A stretch of 64,000 bases of DNA. It comes from Sycobia sp. Sy_11. Its lineage: Eukaryota; Arthropoda; Insecta; Hymenoptera; Epichrysomallidae. The DNA is taken from contig JACCIC010000015.1 in assembly GCA_018907035.1 (NCBI GenBank), forward strand, positions 3,168,001 through 3,232,000, written 5' to 3'. The notes beneath the pieces were generated by a model. That model was not told the origin of the DNA and searched no databases. It was given only the letters and a program-made list of their open reading frames with translations. Positions 37,401 through 48,720 of the stretch are shown here, piece by piece. Within the stretch, counting starts at the first letter, position 1, and every line of letters begins with the position of its first letter. The translations under genes were made by a program, and so were the position numbers.

Positions 37401-37499
37401 AATTCAATCCCATTTTGGTCTACAAGGACGGGCACTTATGTGCGCTTGTGCACAATTAACAAGCTGGTAATTATCAAGTTTGCGCAAGAAAAAAAACAC

Positions 37500-37502
37500 G
37501 TC

Positions 37503-37547
<45 letters not shown>
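37500..37547. repeat. (CT)n microsatellite
   Basis: CT tract with one CCC interruption, at the left edge of a CpG-rich patch. Confidence 0.96.
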
Positions 37548-37548
<1 letters not shown>

Positions 37549-37834
37549 GATATAAAGCTGCAACGGCGTCAATTCACGCGCCGCGCATGTACGGTGCGAT
37601 CGAAAATCGAGCGAACGCCTGTACGCGGGCTACGGCACAAAAGGCCGCGCGCTCAATACACCAGCGCCTGCGTGCCCTTCTTACCGACGTACAGATAAGG
37701 AGGGAGAGCGAGAGAGTATTATATATAAGACGGGAATAAAAAGGCAGTCGCATAATATACGAGTGTAACGTGGCGACTGCTCCGTGTTTGGTCAGAGAAT
37801 GCCGATCTTTCCTTTCCTCTTGCGCTCTCCCGTT

Positions 37835-37850
37835 CACGTGGCCGCACGTG
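37835..37850. promoter_or_regulatory. Paired CACGTG E-boxes, 10-bp period
   Basis: CACGTGGCCGCACGTG holds two perfect CACGTG boxes (37835-37840 and 37845-37850) four bases apart, about one helical turn centre to centre. bHLH dimers (MYC/MAX, USF, CLOCK/CYCLE) and, through ACGTG, HIF-type factors bind such words. In CpG-rich DNA the single word is common; the pair less so. Confidence 0.4.
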
Positions 37851-37891
37851 CGCTTTCGCTATTTATGGCGGATCCGTGCGAAACGCGCGCG

Positions 37892-37945
37892 TGAGAGAGA
37901 GAGAGCGAGAGAGCGAGAGAGCGAGAGAGAGCGAGAGAGAGAGAG
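37892..37945. repeat. (GA)n microsatellite with regular GC interruptions
   Basis: GA tract broken by GCGAGA units at several places. Confidence 0.93.
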
Positions 37946-38094
37946 CCAGATAGAGAAGCCGCTTGCGCAGAAAGTTTGTTCGGCACGGGCTGCGATGCTG
38001 CACACAGCACACCAGTGTCGCTGATTCACAATTCGATTTTCAGGACGCGCAGCGCGCCCCCGATATCGCCGCCGAGATAAACGATGTTTACGCT

Positions 38095-38174
38095 ACACAC
38101 ACACACACACACTCGCGCGCGCGCGCGCGCGGACATGCAGAGAGAGTGAGAGAGAGGGAGAGAGAGAGAGGGAG
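38095..38174. repeat. Compound (CA)n-(CG)n-(GA)n microsatellite
   Basis: CA at 38095-38112, CG at about 38114-38131, then an imperfect GA tract at 38140-38174. Confidence 0.94.
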
Positions 38175-39099
38175 ATATGTAGGAGAACGAGGGCGTTGCA
38201 TATCCCGCGAGGGGTGAGGAGCGCATGGATTTGAATGCCGGATGGTTGCCTCCGCGATGCTCGATATTTTCGCCTCCAGAATATTTGTCCCGGCGCATCG
38301 GCGCAGCATTTGCCGCCCTCGGGGGGGTGAAAAGTATTTTACGCTACTGTCGTGCCAAGAATATTTATAAATCTCTCTTCTACTCACTACTACTATTTTT
38401 TTTTAACATGGCCAAAAAGTTAATCGGTAACGGAAAATAAGAGAAATAAAGAGAGTGAGAAAGGGAGAGATAAATGTGTATTCATTACTATGAGACATAT
38501 AAACATAATGCAGGTTACAAAATATACAAAAAAAACATATCACAAAATATATAAAATATATTGCAAAAATCGATGTTTTCCTGACACATCAGAGATACTA
38601 TAAATCATAAAATAATAAAAGTATAATCAATACCTTAATTATTATATATAATATTACAGTAGGTCAATCTTAAAGCATGTCACAGTAGACAATAACTAAC
38701 GCCAATAATATTATCGAAAAGCTATGAAAAGCAGTACAATTTATTAAGTGCATACGTACATCTATTTTTCAATTCTTAGTTGCATTCTTATTCGCGTTCG
38801 CGCATGGAAATTCGATAATCCTTGAGTACAATACAGAAGGGTGTAGAATTTAAAATGAATATTATGTACAGCAATGTTGAATAAATGTAAGTAAGCAAAA
38901 GGTAAGCGATTTGATCAGCACCAAGAAGCTGCTTTATGATGACTGGCTCGAATCTACTAAAAACGCAAATTATGAAACTTCACTCGAAGATGGTGCCAAA
39001 AATGCCCCCCTTGGGTTTGAAAGTTTTGCGTTCAAGCTTCATAATTGTGAGTGAAATATCTTGGAAATTCTCTTATAATGTTTCCAGAGAAAGAAGTAG

Positions 39100-39105
<6 letters not shown>

Positions 39106-39145
<40 letters not shown>
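39106..39145. repeat. (GA)n microsatellite
   Basis: Uninterrupted GA tract in AT-rich DNA. Confidence 0.97.
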
Positions 39146-39147
<2 letters not shown>

Positions 39148-41011
39148 ATTTCCTTTTTGTAGAGTAGAAAACAAGAAAACAGGAGGGAAAAGTAAATATT
39201 GATTAAAGTCTTGATATATAAATAAAAGTATAACATATCGCAATAAAATATAAATAATATTGTATTAAAAATCAACTATTTCACTTGTTTGTATTTGCAC
39301 TCAATTTGCGTTTCAGCTTAAAACAAGTGAGTACCTAAGTATAAAAATTACATGAAAGAGACTAATAATTAATAACTTATAATTACTCTACGTAATAAGA
39401 CTTTCAAAGTGTTTAGACGTTAAAAGCTAGAGATCAGTCTAAGCTACTTCTATGCACATTGGAAATCTAATATTTTCAAAATAAAAATGTAAGTTAAACT
39501 CTACAGTTAAAGCACTAAGCCTGGATCTAAATCTGAACGATCAATATTCATGAAGATTATGACCGTCAAAGTTGACCCAAGAATTGATCGTAAATGACAA
39601 GCTAAATTTAAATCTTACAGATACAAATCGCACATCTAACGTAAAAGATGTGTTGATTTACTCGGGAAGAATGCTTAGGAAACCTTACTTCCGCTTGAGA
39701 AGGAGGAGCTCTTAGATTTGAAAAAGGATATATTTACTGATTCAGTATGAGACAAGCTAGTATAAGCTTACTGCCAAGAGCTTCATCAACATCCACAGCA
39801 TTCATACTGGAATCAACAAGAATCATACACAAGTATTTGGATTTTATAGATTGAAAAACGAAAATACACTGGGACATTTTTAGTTGATCTGTGAACAGTC
39901 TATAAGAAAATATGGTTAATTGTTAAAATAGATATCAATTTTTGTTTTACCTGCGTATTTCAATCCCTGTCAAGTTGATTCGTATTTCGCAAAACGCATT
40001 TTCAACTGACTTAAGAAGATTAGAAGCGTGTAATCGGAGTTCTTTGTAAGAGGGAATATCTAAAGTCTTTCCAGTTCTCAGGGCTTTCCTGTATGCAAGG
40101 CATAAATGAAGAGAGACAAAGGGTAGGAAAGTGAAGAGGAAGTCGAAAAGATAGATAGATAAATAGATAAGAGACAGAGGAGGCTGTTGAAGATGGGAGA
40201 TAAGAATTGTTTGTGGGGAAAAGTGTGTGGTTATCTTTGTTAAAATCTTTTAACAAAAAGAAGTAAAGACATTACTATATCAATGAAATACTGAGTAATT
40301 TTTAATTTAGCAATTGAATTAAGTTAACTATCACACGTGGAATTCTCACATAGTTAAATATCTTATTTTATTCAATTGTACAATGATTTTTTTAAGATTT
40401 ATAATTCGTAAAACATATAATAATGGAAACGCTATTAAAAAACATACCATAAGGGCTTATTTATATTTATTACAATACTTTATTAATTATTGTATTTATT
40501 AACAATTTTAAGTAACTTCTTAAACTAATTATCAATGACTTAGGTAAAATTGATTCTTATCTCTAATGTATATCAATAAAATTTTTCTTTATTACCTACT
40601 AACTAACTAATAATTTAAGTTTAATAACATAAGTCTCATAGGAACATAAGGTCAAACATATCATATTATCTAGCAACTTTAATACATAGGTATACCAATT
40701 TATTTTTCTTCGACTTTATAGAAGTTGCCATCAGAATATTGTTCAGGATATTGCACATGTTTTATTCATATGTTAGATATGTATAGGAAATACACGCGCT
40801 GAGATATACAATGTATATTCATAGATATTTTCTTTACATTTGTTTTTGTATATGCCATATAGAATAATTCCTATATATGCAACGTAATATTTCGGAGATG
40901 TGATACAATTATCAACTTACAAATATAACGATATCTACATAGGATGACATGTACATAGAGAATGGTGGAAATAGCATTTCGTCAAAATTTAATAATAATG
41001 ATTTTTCTTTA

Positions 41012-41047
41012 AACACACATACACACACATACACACACACACACACA
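41012..41047. repeat. (CA)n microsatellite, imperfect
   Basis: CA tract with two CATA interruptions. Confidence 0.92.
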
Positions 41048-41804
41048 AACATAAAGTTGTTTGCATACTAATATATAGGATTATAAAAAATCATTCTAAT
41101 AGAGGATGATTTCAGGTATAAAATATCAAAATAAAATATAATAAAAATAAATATTATTGTGTATCCATAATCATCTGTATCGCATTTTGTCTCATTTATT
41201 GTTTGCTAAAAAAAAGAAAAGAAAAGATCATGTAGAAAATAACTATTTTGTAGTTGAAAATAATACGTATATAAATCTCACATCTTCAGAATTACTCGTC
41301 AATGTTCCTACTCACGAAGTGACCCCATTTCAAGCTTCCTGCGTCAACTTTTTATCACGCGGGCTGTCATGACACCAAAAATCCCTTCAATCGCATTTAT
41401 CACGGGCGTTCCGTTCGGGAAGTATTTATACATCGGCGACAAAGAGCGAGAAAGGCGAAAGTAATTTATTGTGATGAATGGCGAGAAACGACCTTAGAGC
41501 GCGACAGCAGGTTTGGATTACCGAGCTGCTCGATACGATTAGATACAAATATTCATATAAATAAATTAATAAACACCTGTTAGGCATAGATATCGTTATT
41601 TCTCAAAATCACCTCCCTTATTCAATCGCAAAGAAAAAAATTGTTCGATTCGTTGAAATGGATACTTCAACCATGTGTTGAACACTCATTCCCACATTGA
41701 AATTGAATGATCGAGTCATTTAATAGCACACATCATACAATTACTTCAAGCTCAGTTTATATATGAGAATTTCACCAGAGAAGAAGAGAAAAGACAAAAA
41801 GAGG

Positions 41805-41829
41805 GAGAGAGAGAGAGAGAGAGAGAGAG
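41805..41829. repeat. (GA)n microsatellite
   Basis: Short GA tract. Confidence 0.93.
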
Positions 41830-42059
41830 CACTTCTCTTGAAATGAAGTTACATTTGTATGGTAAGGTGTATGATTATCAAATAGTTTGCCCTAAGAATA
41901 ACATATTTGACTCTAGTCAGTGGTTGAGAAACGCTGGATTACGTCATAATTACAGAAGTAGAAGTAGAAGACGAAAAAATTTTCTATTGCTCGAATTAAG
42001 GATCCAATGTTTCGACTGAAGAAGTTTCCAAAATTTTACAACGATATCTGTAAATATTC

Positions 42060-42680
42060 TATCAGTGAGTGTTTCACAGTTTTAACACAAGCGGCGCTAA
42101 CTCGATCGTAACCGTCGCAAACCGTCATCGGGATACACGTATCGTGGAAATGCGTTCCTATTATCACAGGAAAAATCGCATTAACAAACGTACGAGCGGC
42201 AACGAATTACAATGTCCCAGCGCTCGCATTATTCATAATCCGAGCGACTCGCCGATAAAGATTGCACGACCAAGTATCGTTTTTCACGCGTGTCCCCACA
42301 CCCCCCCTCCCCAACTCTCGTCGCCCCCCTCCCCAGCCGGATTAGCCCAGCCGGTCTCTAGCTTCGTCCTTGGGAGATGATTCTTCGCTCGGGCGGATAT
42401 ATACACATATGAATTTAAATATGAAGCAGAAATGTGGGAACGCGCGAGGCTTGACGCGAAAATGTGTTCTGACAAGGGTGGGACGGGGGCGCGAGGTCTC
42501 TTTGCGCGACTTGTCACGAAAGCCTGATGGATCGCAATAACTGACGGAGCTGACAGACTCATTTCCGACTGTAATATATAGATGCCGTCAAGAATACACA
42601 TCGTTGTTTTGCTGCTTCCGGCCCGAGCTCGATTGACCGGCTCCTTTCAGATTACGGCTTTCTGCGTTTGTAATGTTGAT
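42060..42680. other. CpG-rich patch
   Basis: Moderately CpG-rich, with C-rich sequence at 42295-42340. Frames on both strands show no domain. Confidence 0.4.
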
Positions 42681-43420
42681 AAATAAAAAAAAACGAAACA
42701 CTTATGAAGGTCTAGTCTCCTACTAATCTACACAGTAATTAAATAATTCTCTTAAAAGATGTATTAAAATTTTGTAGCAATAATCAGTATTTCTAAGCCA
42801 ACTGCACCATTCGATTGACAGTTACGACAATAAGTGCATTTACATAAATAAGCATCGATACATCGTCATACAGAACGCTCGTTTTCTTATATAAGAAATA
42901 TTAAAAAAAATTTTAATGGCACAGTGGACGTAAAAACTATGGTTGAAGGGCGCAAAGTAACGGTCTCCAATTCGCAACGTCATATACAATTGTATTGTAT
43001 GCTTTAATTTTACGTTTAGCACTGCCGGGCTCGGCCTCCATTCTTGCATCTCTTAGACCCACTTGCTACCTTTAATGTTAGACCTTTTTCGTTTTTTACT
43101 GAATAAAAAAATTAAGAAAATAGTATGTGCACCTGCTTATTTTATGATTACGAAATTTTACAAAAATAAATGGTATTGCATTTCAGTGAGCCAGATATTT
43201 CCCTAAATAACTTGGTTCTTGTTGCAACGATTAAGAATTAAAGTAAAATAAGGAAGAAACAAAAATTGACGCTAGTCTAATTTTTGTTCGCCAATCTTAT
43301 TACCTACTGCCTAATCGTCTTCAAACGCACGAGAAAAAATGTAAACGCTAGCGTGGATTCTGTTGATTATCATCATCCTTTGACCACACTTTAAGCATTA
43401 ATTACGCGTTAAACATCGCG
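42680..43420. other. AT-rich non-coding DNA
   Basis: No exon or repeat of note. Confidence 0.5.
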
Positions 43421-44045
43421 GATTCACATTCTACCAGTTTTCTTCTCCTCCTTCTTCTTCTTACATCGCTTACACCACAAATGGCACGAGCAGATCATTA
43501 GTCGAAACTCCAATCGATTACGACATCTTTCTCGCCGCACACCGGTGGCGAGGGGCCCAAAGAAAGTAGAAACAAAAAGAAAAACAAAATCAAAGAAGAA
43601 AACCACCCTGTCGCGCGAATCTGCTTCCACCTCATAGGGCACTTCGCGCAAGGAGGGCCGGTCGGGCGATTGGGCCGCGCAGCAGGGTGGGGGGGGGGAG
43701 GACGCGCTCGACCCAGCAGACGTGTATACACACGTGCACTCGCATTCTCCCTCATGGAAATTAATGCGAGAGCGGGCGCGCGCGCAGTGAAATAAATCGT
43801 CCAGCCACGAGAGGAAGAGGAGGAGGAAGGGCGAGTTGAAGGTGTCCTAATGCTGTATTACTTATGCGAGCGCTCTGCCCTCCCGGCGGAGAAATTTGTT
43901 TCGCGGGTACAACGACGACGACGACGACAACGACGACCTCCTATATTATACACACCGTCGGCATACCGGCCGAAGTCGGACCGCTAATGGGCGGGTCCCA
44001 CTGAAAATTAGAGCAGGTGTGGGGCATTGTTGTAGTGGATATATT

Positions 44046-44109
<64 letters not shown>

Positions 44110-44200
44110 TATGTATATATATATATATGTTTATATGCGTGCGTACTCGGTGGGCGTTTTGGTGGCGGTTTTGGTTTTGGTTACGGGAAGCTTTTGCTTT
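43420..44200. other. CpG-rich patch with (ACG)n and (TA)n
   Basis: Runs of GAGGA, a G9 run near 43690, an ACGACG tract at about 43910-43936 and a long TA tract. No exon is supported. Confidence 0.4.
44050..44106. repeat. (TA)n microsatellite
   Basis: Uninterrupted TA tract, followed by imperfect TATG/TA sequence to about 44136. Confidence 0.97.
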
Positions 44201-46050
44201 GTAAGTGATAAAAGCGTCGTGAAGTTGAATACTTTAGTTTAACTTAGATTACTTTAGTTAATCTTATATATACATATTAAATTTCTGATCACTTTAACTT
44301 GCTTTGTTTTTGTGGTCGATCTAATCTGTTAAAATAAAAGGTCTCGCGAAGATTGTAATTTATTACGTATTTGTAAATATAAGTATGGTTTAATTTTATT
44401 AAAAAATTTGCCGAAAGTTAAAACTTATAATATTTTTCAAGGTATTTGGACAGTTAGGTAAGATATAAGGATTGTTATTAATTAATCTTATAATATTCAT
44501 TTTCATGAAGACAACGTCGACTACATTTGCAAAAGTTAAATTTAGTAACTTGAGTAAAGGCAGGGAACAAAAGTTTAGTTCAGACATTTTCAGTATAATT
44601 GCAAAATTTCAAGAGATTTTAATTAAATTTGTTTATTCTATGTTTTGTGACCGAGAGGCAAGAATTTAAAAAATAAAAGGTTGAAAACTGAATATTTCAG
44701 AATCAGATAAAATAAATATTTTAACTTGAATTTAATTTCCATTTTCTACGCGTTAAAACCTTGTATGTTTCTATTAATTATATCATTATCTCTATTCTTT
44801 TCATAACTATTATTATGAAAATTATTTTAATGATGAATAAAATTCATTTAAGCAAGAGAAATTCATTTCTTTTTTATTAAAAAATACATTAAAATGTATT
44901 AAAAGTTATATCCTGTAAAATGTATTCATTAAAGTCATAAAAAATACAATAGAAAAGTAATGTTTATCACTCTCTAGTCTCTTAGTCTTCTAACAATGAC
45001 GCAAGACTTTCTTCAATTGAGATTATTTCGGATACAAACGACAAATTCAAATTTTATTTTAATTATTCATACCCTTGATCATTTGGATATGCGAGTATAG
45101 CAATAAAAGCCATCGAATAAGTATATTTATGTAAAAGGATCTACGTTTAATAAAGATAATTTCGTTAAATAAAGATCTATTTCGTCATTGTGAATTCGTC
45201 ACCAGTGAAGGAAAATCTTCGAAATAATAGAAATTCAATTATTTCGCATCATACATTAACGCTATATGTATTTAGAATTAGGTACAAATATTAATGAAGA
45301 AATCATTCAGGTTACGAGGTACACTAATAGGATATTTAATCCTTTGATAATTCATATTTCGTAACTGCTTGTGTCTCGATATTTCTATCTAAACTTTGAA
45401 CTCGTAAAAATGGAGTACAAATTTTATCTTTGAAAATAAAGTTAGTTTCGGATCTTGAAAGCCTTTGCCAGTGCAATTGCTTAATACGGATAGAGAAAGA
45501 AAACGAGAGGATAAAGAAAAGATTGGTTGGCTGATTGCCTAACTTCCTAGGGCTTTGGGGTTTAACCTTTGTGAAAATAATGTGCAATTGTAAGGTAACT
45601 TCATCTAATATTATGTAAGACAAAAAAATCTATCAAATATTTGACGAGTAATCTATCGTCGTGACAATTACAAAAGGAAAATCATTTATATATAAACGAA
45701 TTTCCTTGGAAAAATTTAATTGTATTTTTTACATATTTTATTTCGTGTCTATATATTTTTAGTTTTTAAACCATCACATCTCGTTATTATACTTGCACAA
45801 AGCAAGTGATCACTGAGAAAAAAGGAATTAGCAGAAATAAATAAGAAAGTATTGAAATAAGCAAATAAACTGAGAAGAAACGCAAATAATATAAAAAAAG
45901 AATGGAAGTATAATGCCCAAGAACAGATTGATAAACTAAATAAAACCGTGTAAGAGTAGGTGCAATTCAAATAATATTTACAATAAAAATATCTGTAGTT
46001 AAAAAGTTCTCTGGAATATTAGATATTAAGACAGTAAAGGTATCTATTAT
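44200..46050. other. AT-rich non-coding DNA
   Basis: No exon is supported. 45336-45970 carries purine-rich sequence with minus-strand frames. The part next to 46054 could be the 3' tail of the LINE fragment there. Confidence 0.4.
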
Positions 46051-46053
46051 GCA

Positions 46054-46330
46054 TTACTTGTTATCCAAAACTACACAAAACAATACAAGGACCTTATTAT
46101 CTATCCATTTAATCCGACTCTGCAAGGAGTAAGAGTAAAGATATCCTTTAGAAACAGAATGATCAGATTCCATAGAAATGATGTCAGATATACTATTAAT
46201 AAGACGAAAGGAATGATAGACGAGGGCGAATTGCAAGGATTCTGTACAACAAGTGCGAAGACGTATGAAAGATTGATGTCTCCTAGTTGATAAACTTTGA
46301 CGAACTGGATCAAGGAATAAGTGAAACTGA
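46054..46330 (-). mobile_element. Probable LINE ORF2 C-terminal remnant
   Basis: On the minus strand the frame reads STRRHQSFIRLRT, then a Cys pair, then YHSFRLINSISDIISMESD, then SVSKGYLYS before a stop. The order matches the end of Jockey/CR1-type ORF2 (a Leu/Arg-rich segment, then SFRLWNSLPDxI, then SLSSFKxxL). No reverse transcriptase core is seen next to it, so this would be a 5'-truncated copy, as is usual for LINEs. Weaker call than the fragment at 20806-21440. Confidence 0.4.
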
Positions 46331-46381
46331 TGAACAGATGTATCTATAACTGGTATGAAAAAGCCAATAATTTGCTTGCAT

Positions 46382-46396
46382 AGAGAGAGAGAGAGA
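46382..46396. repeat. Short (GA)n microsatellite
   Basis: GA tract of about seven units near the LINE-like remnant. Confidence 0.85.
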
Positions 46397-46539
46397 AGAA
46401 ACGAGGAGTAAAAACGAAAAATATTTCATGCTAAAAATATGGTTTCGACAAAAGCTATATTTTAGAGATGAATGAAGCATAGTTCAAGAGATCAAGCCGA
46501 GCCTCATAAAATTCGTGTTATTCAAGTTATTGTTTCCAA

Positions 46540-46900
46540 AATCTAAGATTCGGTCCATCGGAAAGTTTCATGTTGAGAGTTCATCCACCCAACGCGAGCC
46601 GGAAAGAGTCAGGCGAACGACTCTGGCTCGCGGGGAAAATTTCAACCAGCGATGCGAGTTTCCCGTGCGACTTAATTGAAAATTTCTCAAATGCCACCTG
46701 TTAGACGGGGGCTCGTTCGTGTACGCGCGCTCTCGTGTACCTTCTCTCACGAGTCCTCTTTCTCATCTATATAGCCAGGCTGGAGTCTACTACGCCCGCG
46801 CCGTGCGACGCACGGAATTATGGAATTACGGCGGTGGCGGGGGGATGGGGTTAAGAGGAAGTATATAAGGGGGATGTAATAACTAGAAAATTTTAACGTT
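46540..46900. other. Small CpG-rich patch
   Basis: CpG-containing sequence with a G-rich block near 46830-46850. No exon seen. Confidence 0.4.
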
Positions 46901-46936
46901 GTGAAAAGAGAGATGCATATATACATACATATATAC

Positions 46937-46938
<2 letters not shown>

Positions 46939-46991
<53 letters not shown>
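46939..46991. repeat. (TA)n microsatellite
   Basis: Uninterrupted TA tract. Confidence 0.97.
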
Positions 46992-46993
<2 letters not shown>

Positions 46994-46999
46994 AGATAC

Positions 47000-47834
47000 A
47001 CGAGATATATATAAGCGATTGATTGATTGTGATTTACTGAATACATTATGTGGATTCTGAATACGTTGCTTTGGCTTATTTTTTCTGCTGGTTCAAAATT
47101 TTTTGGATGAATCATCAATCGACAATATGTCTCGGGACGCGGTTTGTTTGCGCATTTGTGGCTTTTATATTTAGCTCCCAAATTTATTTTCGATGCAAGT
47201 GATTTGACTTCTCGGGTGAAATATTCTGCAGATTTAGCCGTATCATTAACGCAGAAAACAAAGAAAATAATATCTTGGATGATTAAGTGGTAAAATAACA
47301 ATCGATAGTTCTGATATCTAATGATTTTAAGAGGTATCAGAGTCTTTATCATCAACAAACCGTTGACATTGAACTATTTACTATACTTGAGATGTCTCGA
47401 GCTCATAAGAAAAAATATATCTTTATTCTTTTAAATTACGTAAATTCTTCAAACTTGAAAAAGTATGTATAAATCATCAATTTAAGTAAATAAAATTATT
47501 TCATGAAATATTGAGATGTTTTTTGAAGCCTAACACTGTTCGTATATAGTATTGTTTTTATTCGTCATAACATCTGTAGATATATGGCATACATGTGATA
47601 ATAAGTTATTGATCCGAATATCAAATATAATTGATTTAGTTGATTTCACACTAATATACAAGTGCTATTTTACCAATTTTTATTTGTCAACAATTCGTAA
47701 AAAAGTAATTCGTCACGATCTTAAAATTCTTTCTTTTCCATCCAAGTTACATTAACATTATGATACGATTTTTCATAAAATTTAATTTACATCGCAGATC
47801 TTATTTGATAATTGTAAGTTATAATATTAATTTA
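47000..47834. other. AT-rich non-coding DNA
   Basis: No exon or repeat of note. Confidence 0.5.
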
Positions 47835-47982
47835 TTAACCTTTAGACTGCCGGACTGGCTCATATATGAGCCACCTGTGACCTTGACAACTACTCTAGAG
47901 ATATGAGGTGTTTTTATGTATAAATTTTGCACATCAAAAATATCAATTTATAAGGCAAAAATGCCGACAGTCTAAAGGTTAA
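47835..47982. mobile_element. piggyBac-like MITE, 148 bp with TTAA at both ends
   Basis: The left end is TTAACCTTTAGACTGCCGG (from 47835). The right end read inward on the other strand is TTAACCTTTAGACTGTCGG (from 47982). The inverted repeats therefore match at 18 of 19 bases including TTAA. TTAA is the target site that piggyBac-superfamily transposases duplicate, and a terminal CC(C/T) fits that superfamily. Just inside the left end is an 18-bp perfect palindrome centred on GGCTCATATATGAGCC (47857-47872). The element is far too short to code for a transposase and would have been moved by one made elsewhere. Well-matched ends suggest a fairly recent insertion. Confidence 0.8.
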
Positions 47983-47999
47983 ATATAATTTAATAGTTA

Positions 48000-48412
48000 T
48001 GAAGCCTTATTCTTGTACATCCCGTTAATATTCGCAGGAGCAAAAATTCGAAATCACTGTTACAACACCTGAAGCGTCTCGAAATCACTTCCTCGCGAAC
48101 CGTCGATTATTTTAACGAACGTCGTGTCTGCGTATAATGTCCTCTAAGAAGGATCAATAGGGACGCGGTTGGTGCCACCTCGAAAAAACGGGTCAGCTAC
48201 TAGAGCCGCCTCATTCGTAACGATTTCCCATGTCTGCGCATCTCTAATTATGCACCGCGTGCACGCCGGTACAGACTCGCGGAAAGGACGAGGGGGCAAT
48301 AAAGAGTCGATTACCGACGTGAATTTTCAAGTCAGCTCGTACGCCGCACGCTGAAGGGGACTGCGGAGGAGAAAAGGATCGAAAGCGAAGGTGGCGGAGG
48401 AGAAGAGATATG

Positions 48413-48468
<56 letters not shown>

Positions 48469-48720
48469 TTGGCGCGCGAGTCGAGGACATTGTTATGCCG
48501 AACACTACATTTCCGGTCTGTTCGTCGGAGGGCTCGAAGGCGCGACACACTTGTTATTTCGCGATCGTCCCGCTTCGAGAGATCGAACAGTTCGACGAGT
48601 TTATTACGCGCGTCGATGGAAGGAAGCTTTCTCAAAAATTAGCCATGGATCCCGATGTGTTTTGGATAAGGAACTGCTATGTCTGTTTAAGAATTGAATA
48701 TAAGTGCTTGTAAAGGCCGT
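48000..48720. other. CpG-rich patch interrupted by (TA)n
   Basis: CpG-rich at 48090-48400 and 48470-48620 with a TA tract between. Overlapping frames exist on both strands with no recognised domain. It lies about 3.7 kb upstream of the first metalloproteinase exon seen, but no leader exon could be made out. Confidence 0.4.
48414..48467. repeat. (TA)n microsatellite
   Basis: Uninterrupted TA tract. Confidence 0.97.

Larger units (their letters stand above)
37548..38350. other. CpG-rich patch with promoter-like words
   Basis: CpG-rich. It contains TATATAAG at 37722-37729, an initiator-like GCAGTCG at 37744-37750 and two CACGTG boxes about 90 bp further on. The TATA-to-initiator spacing (about 24 bp) is shorter than usual. 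No downstream coding exon was recognised. Confidence 0.3.
38450..42060. other. AT-rich non-coding DNA
   Basis: No exon is supported. A purine-rich stretch at 40020-40260 opens a 78-codon minus frame of mixed composition with no recognised family. Confidence 0.45.
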
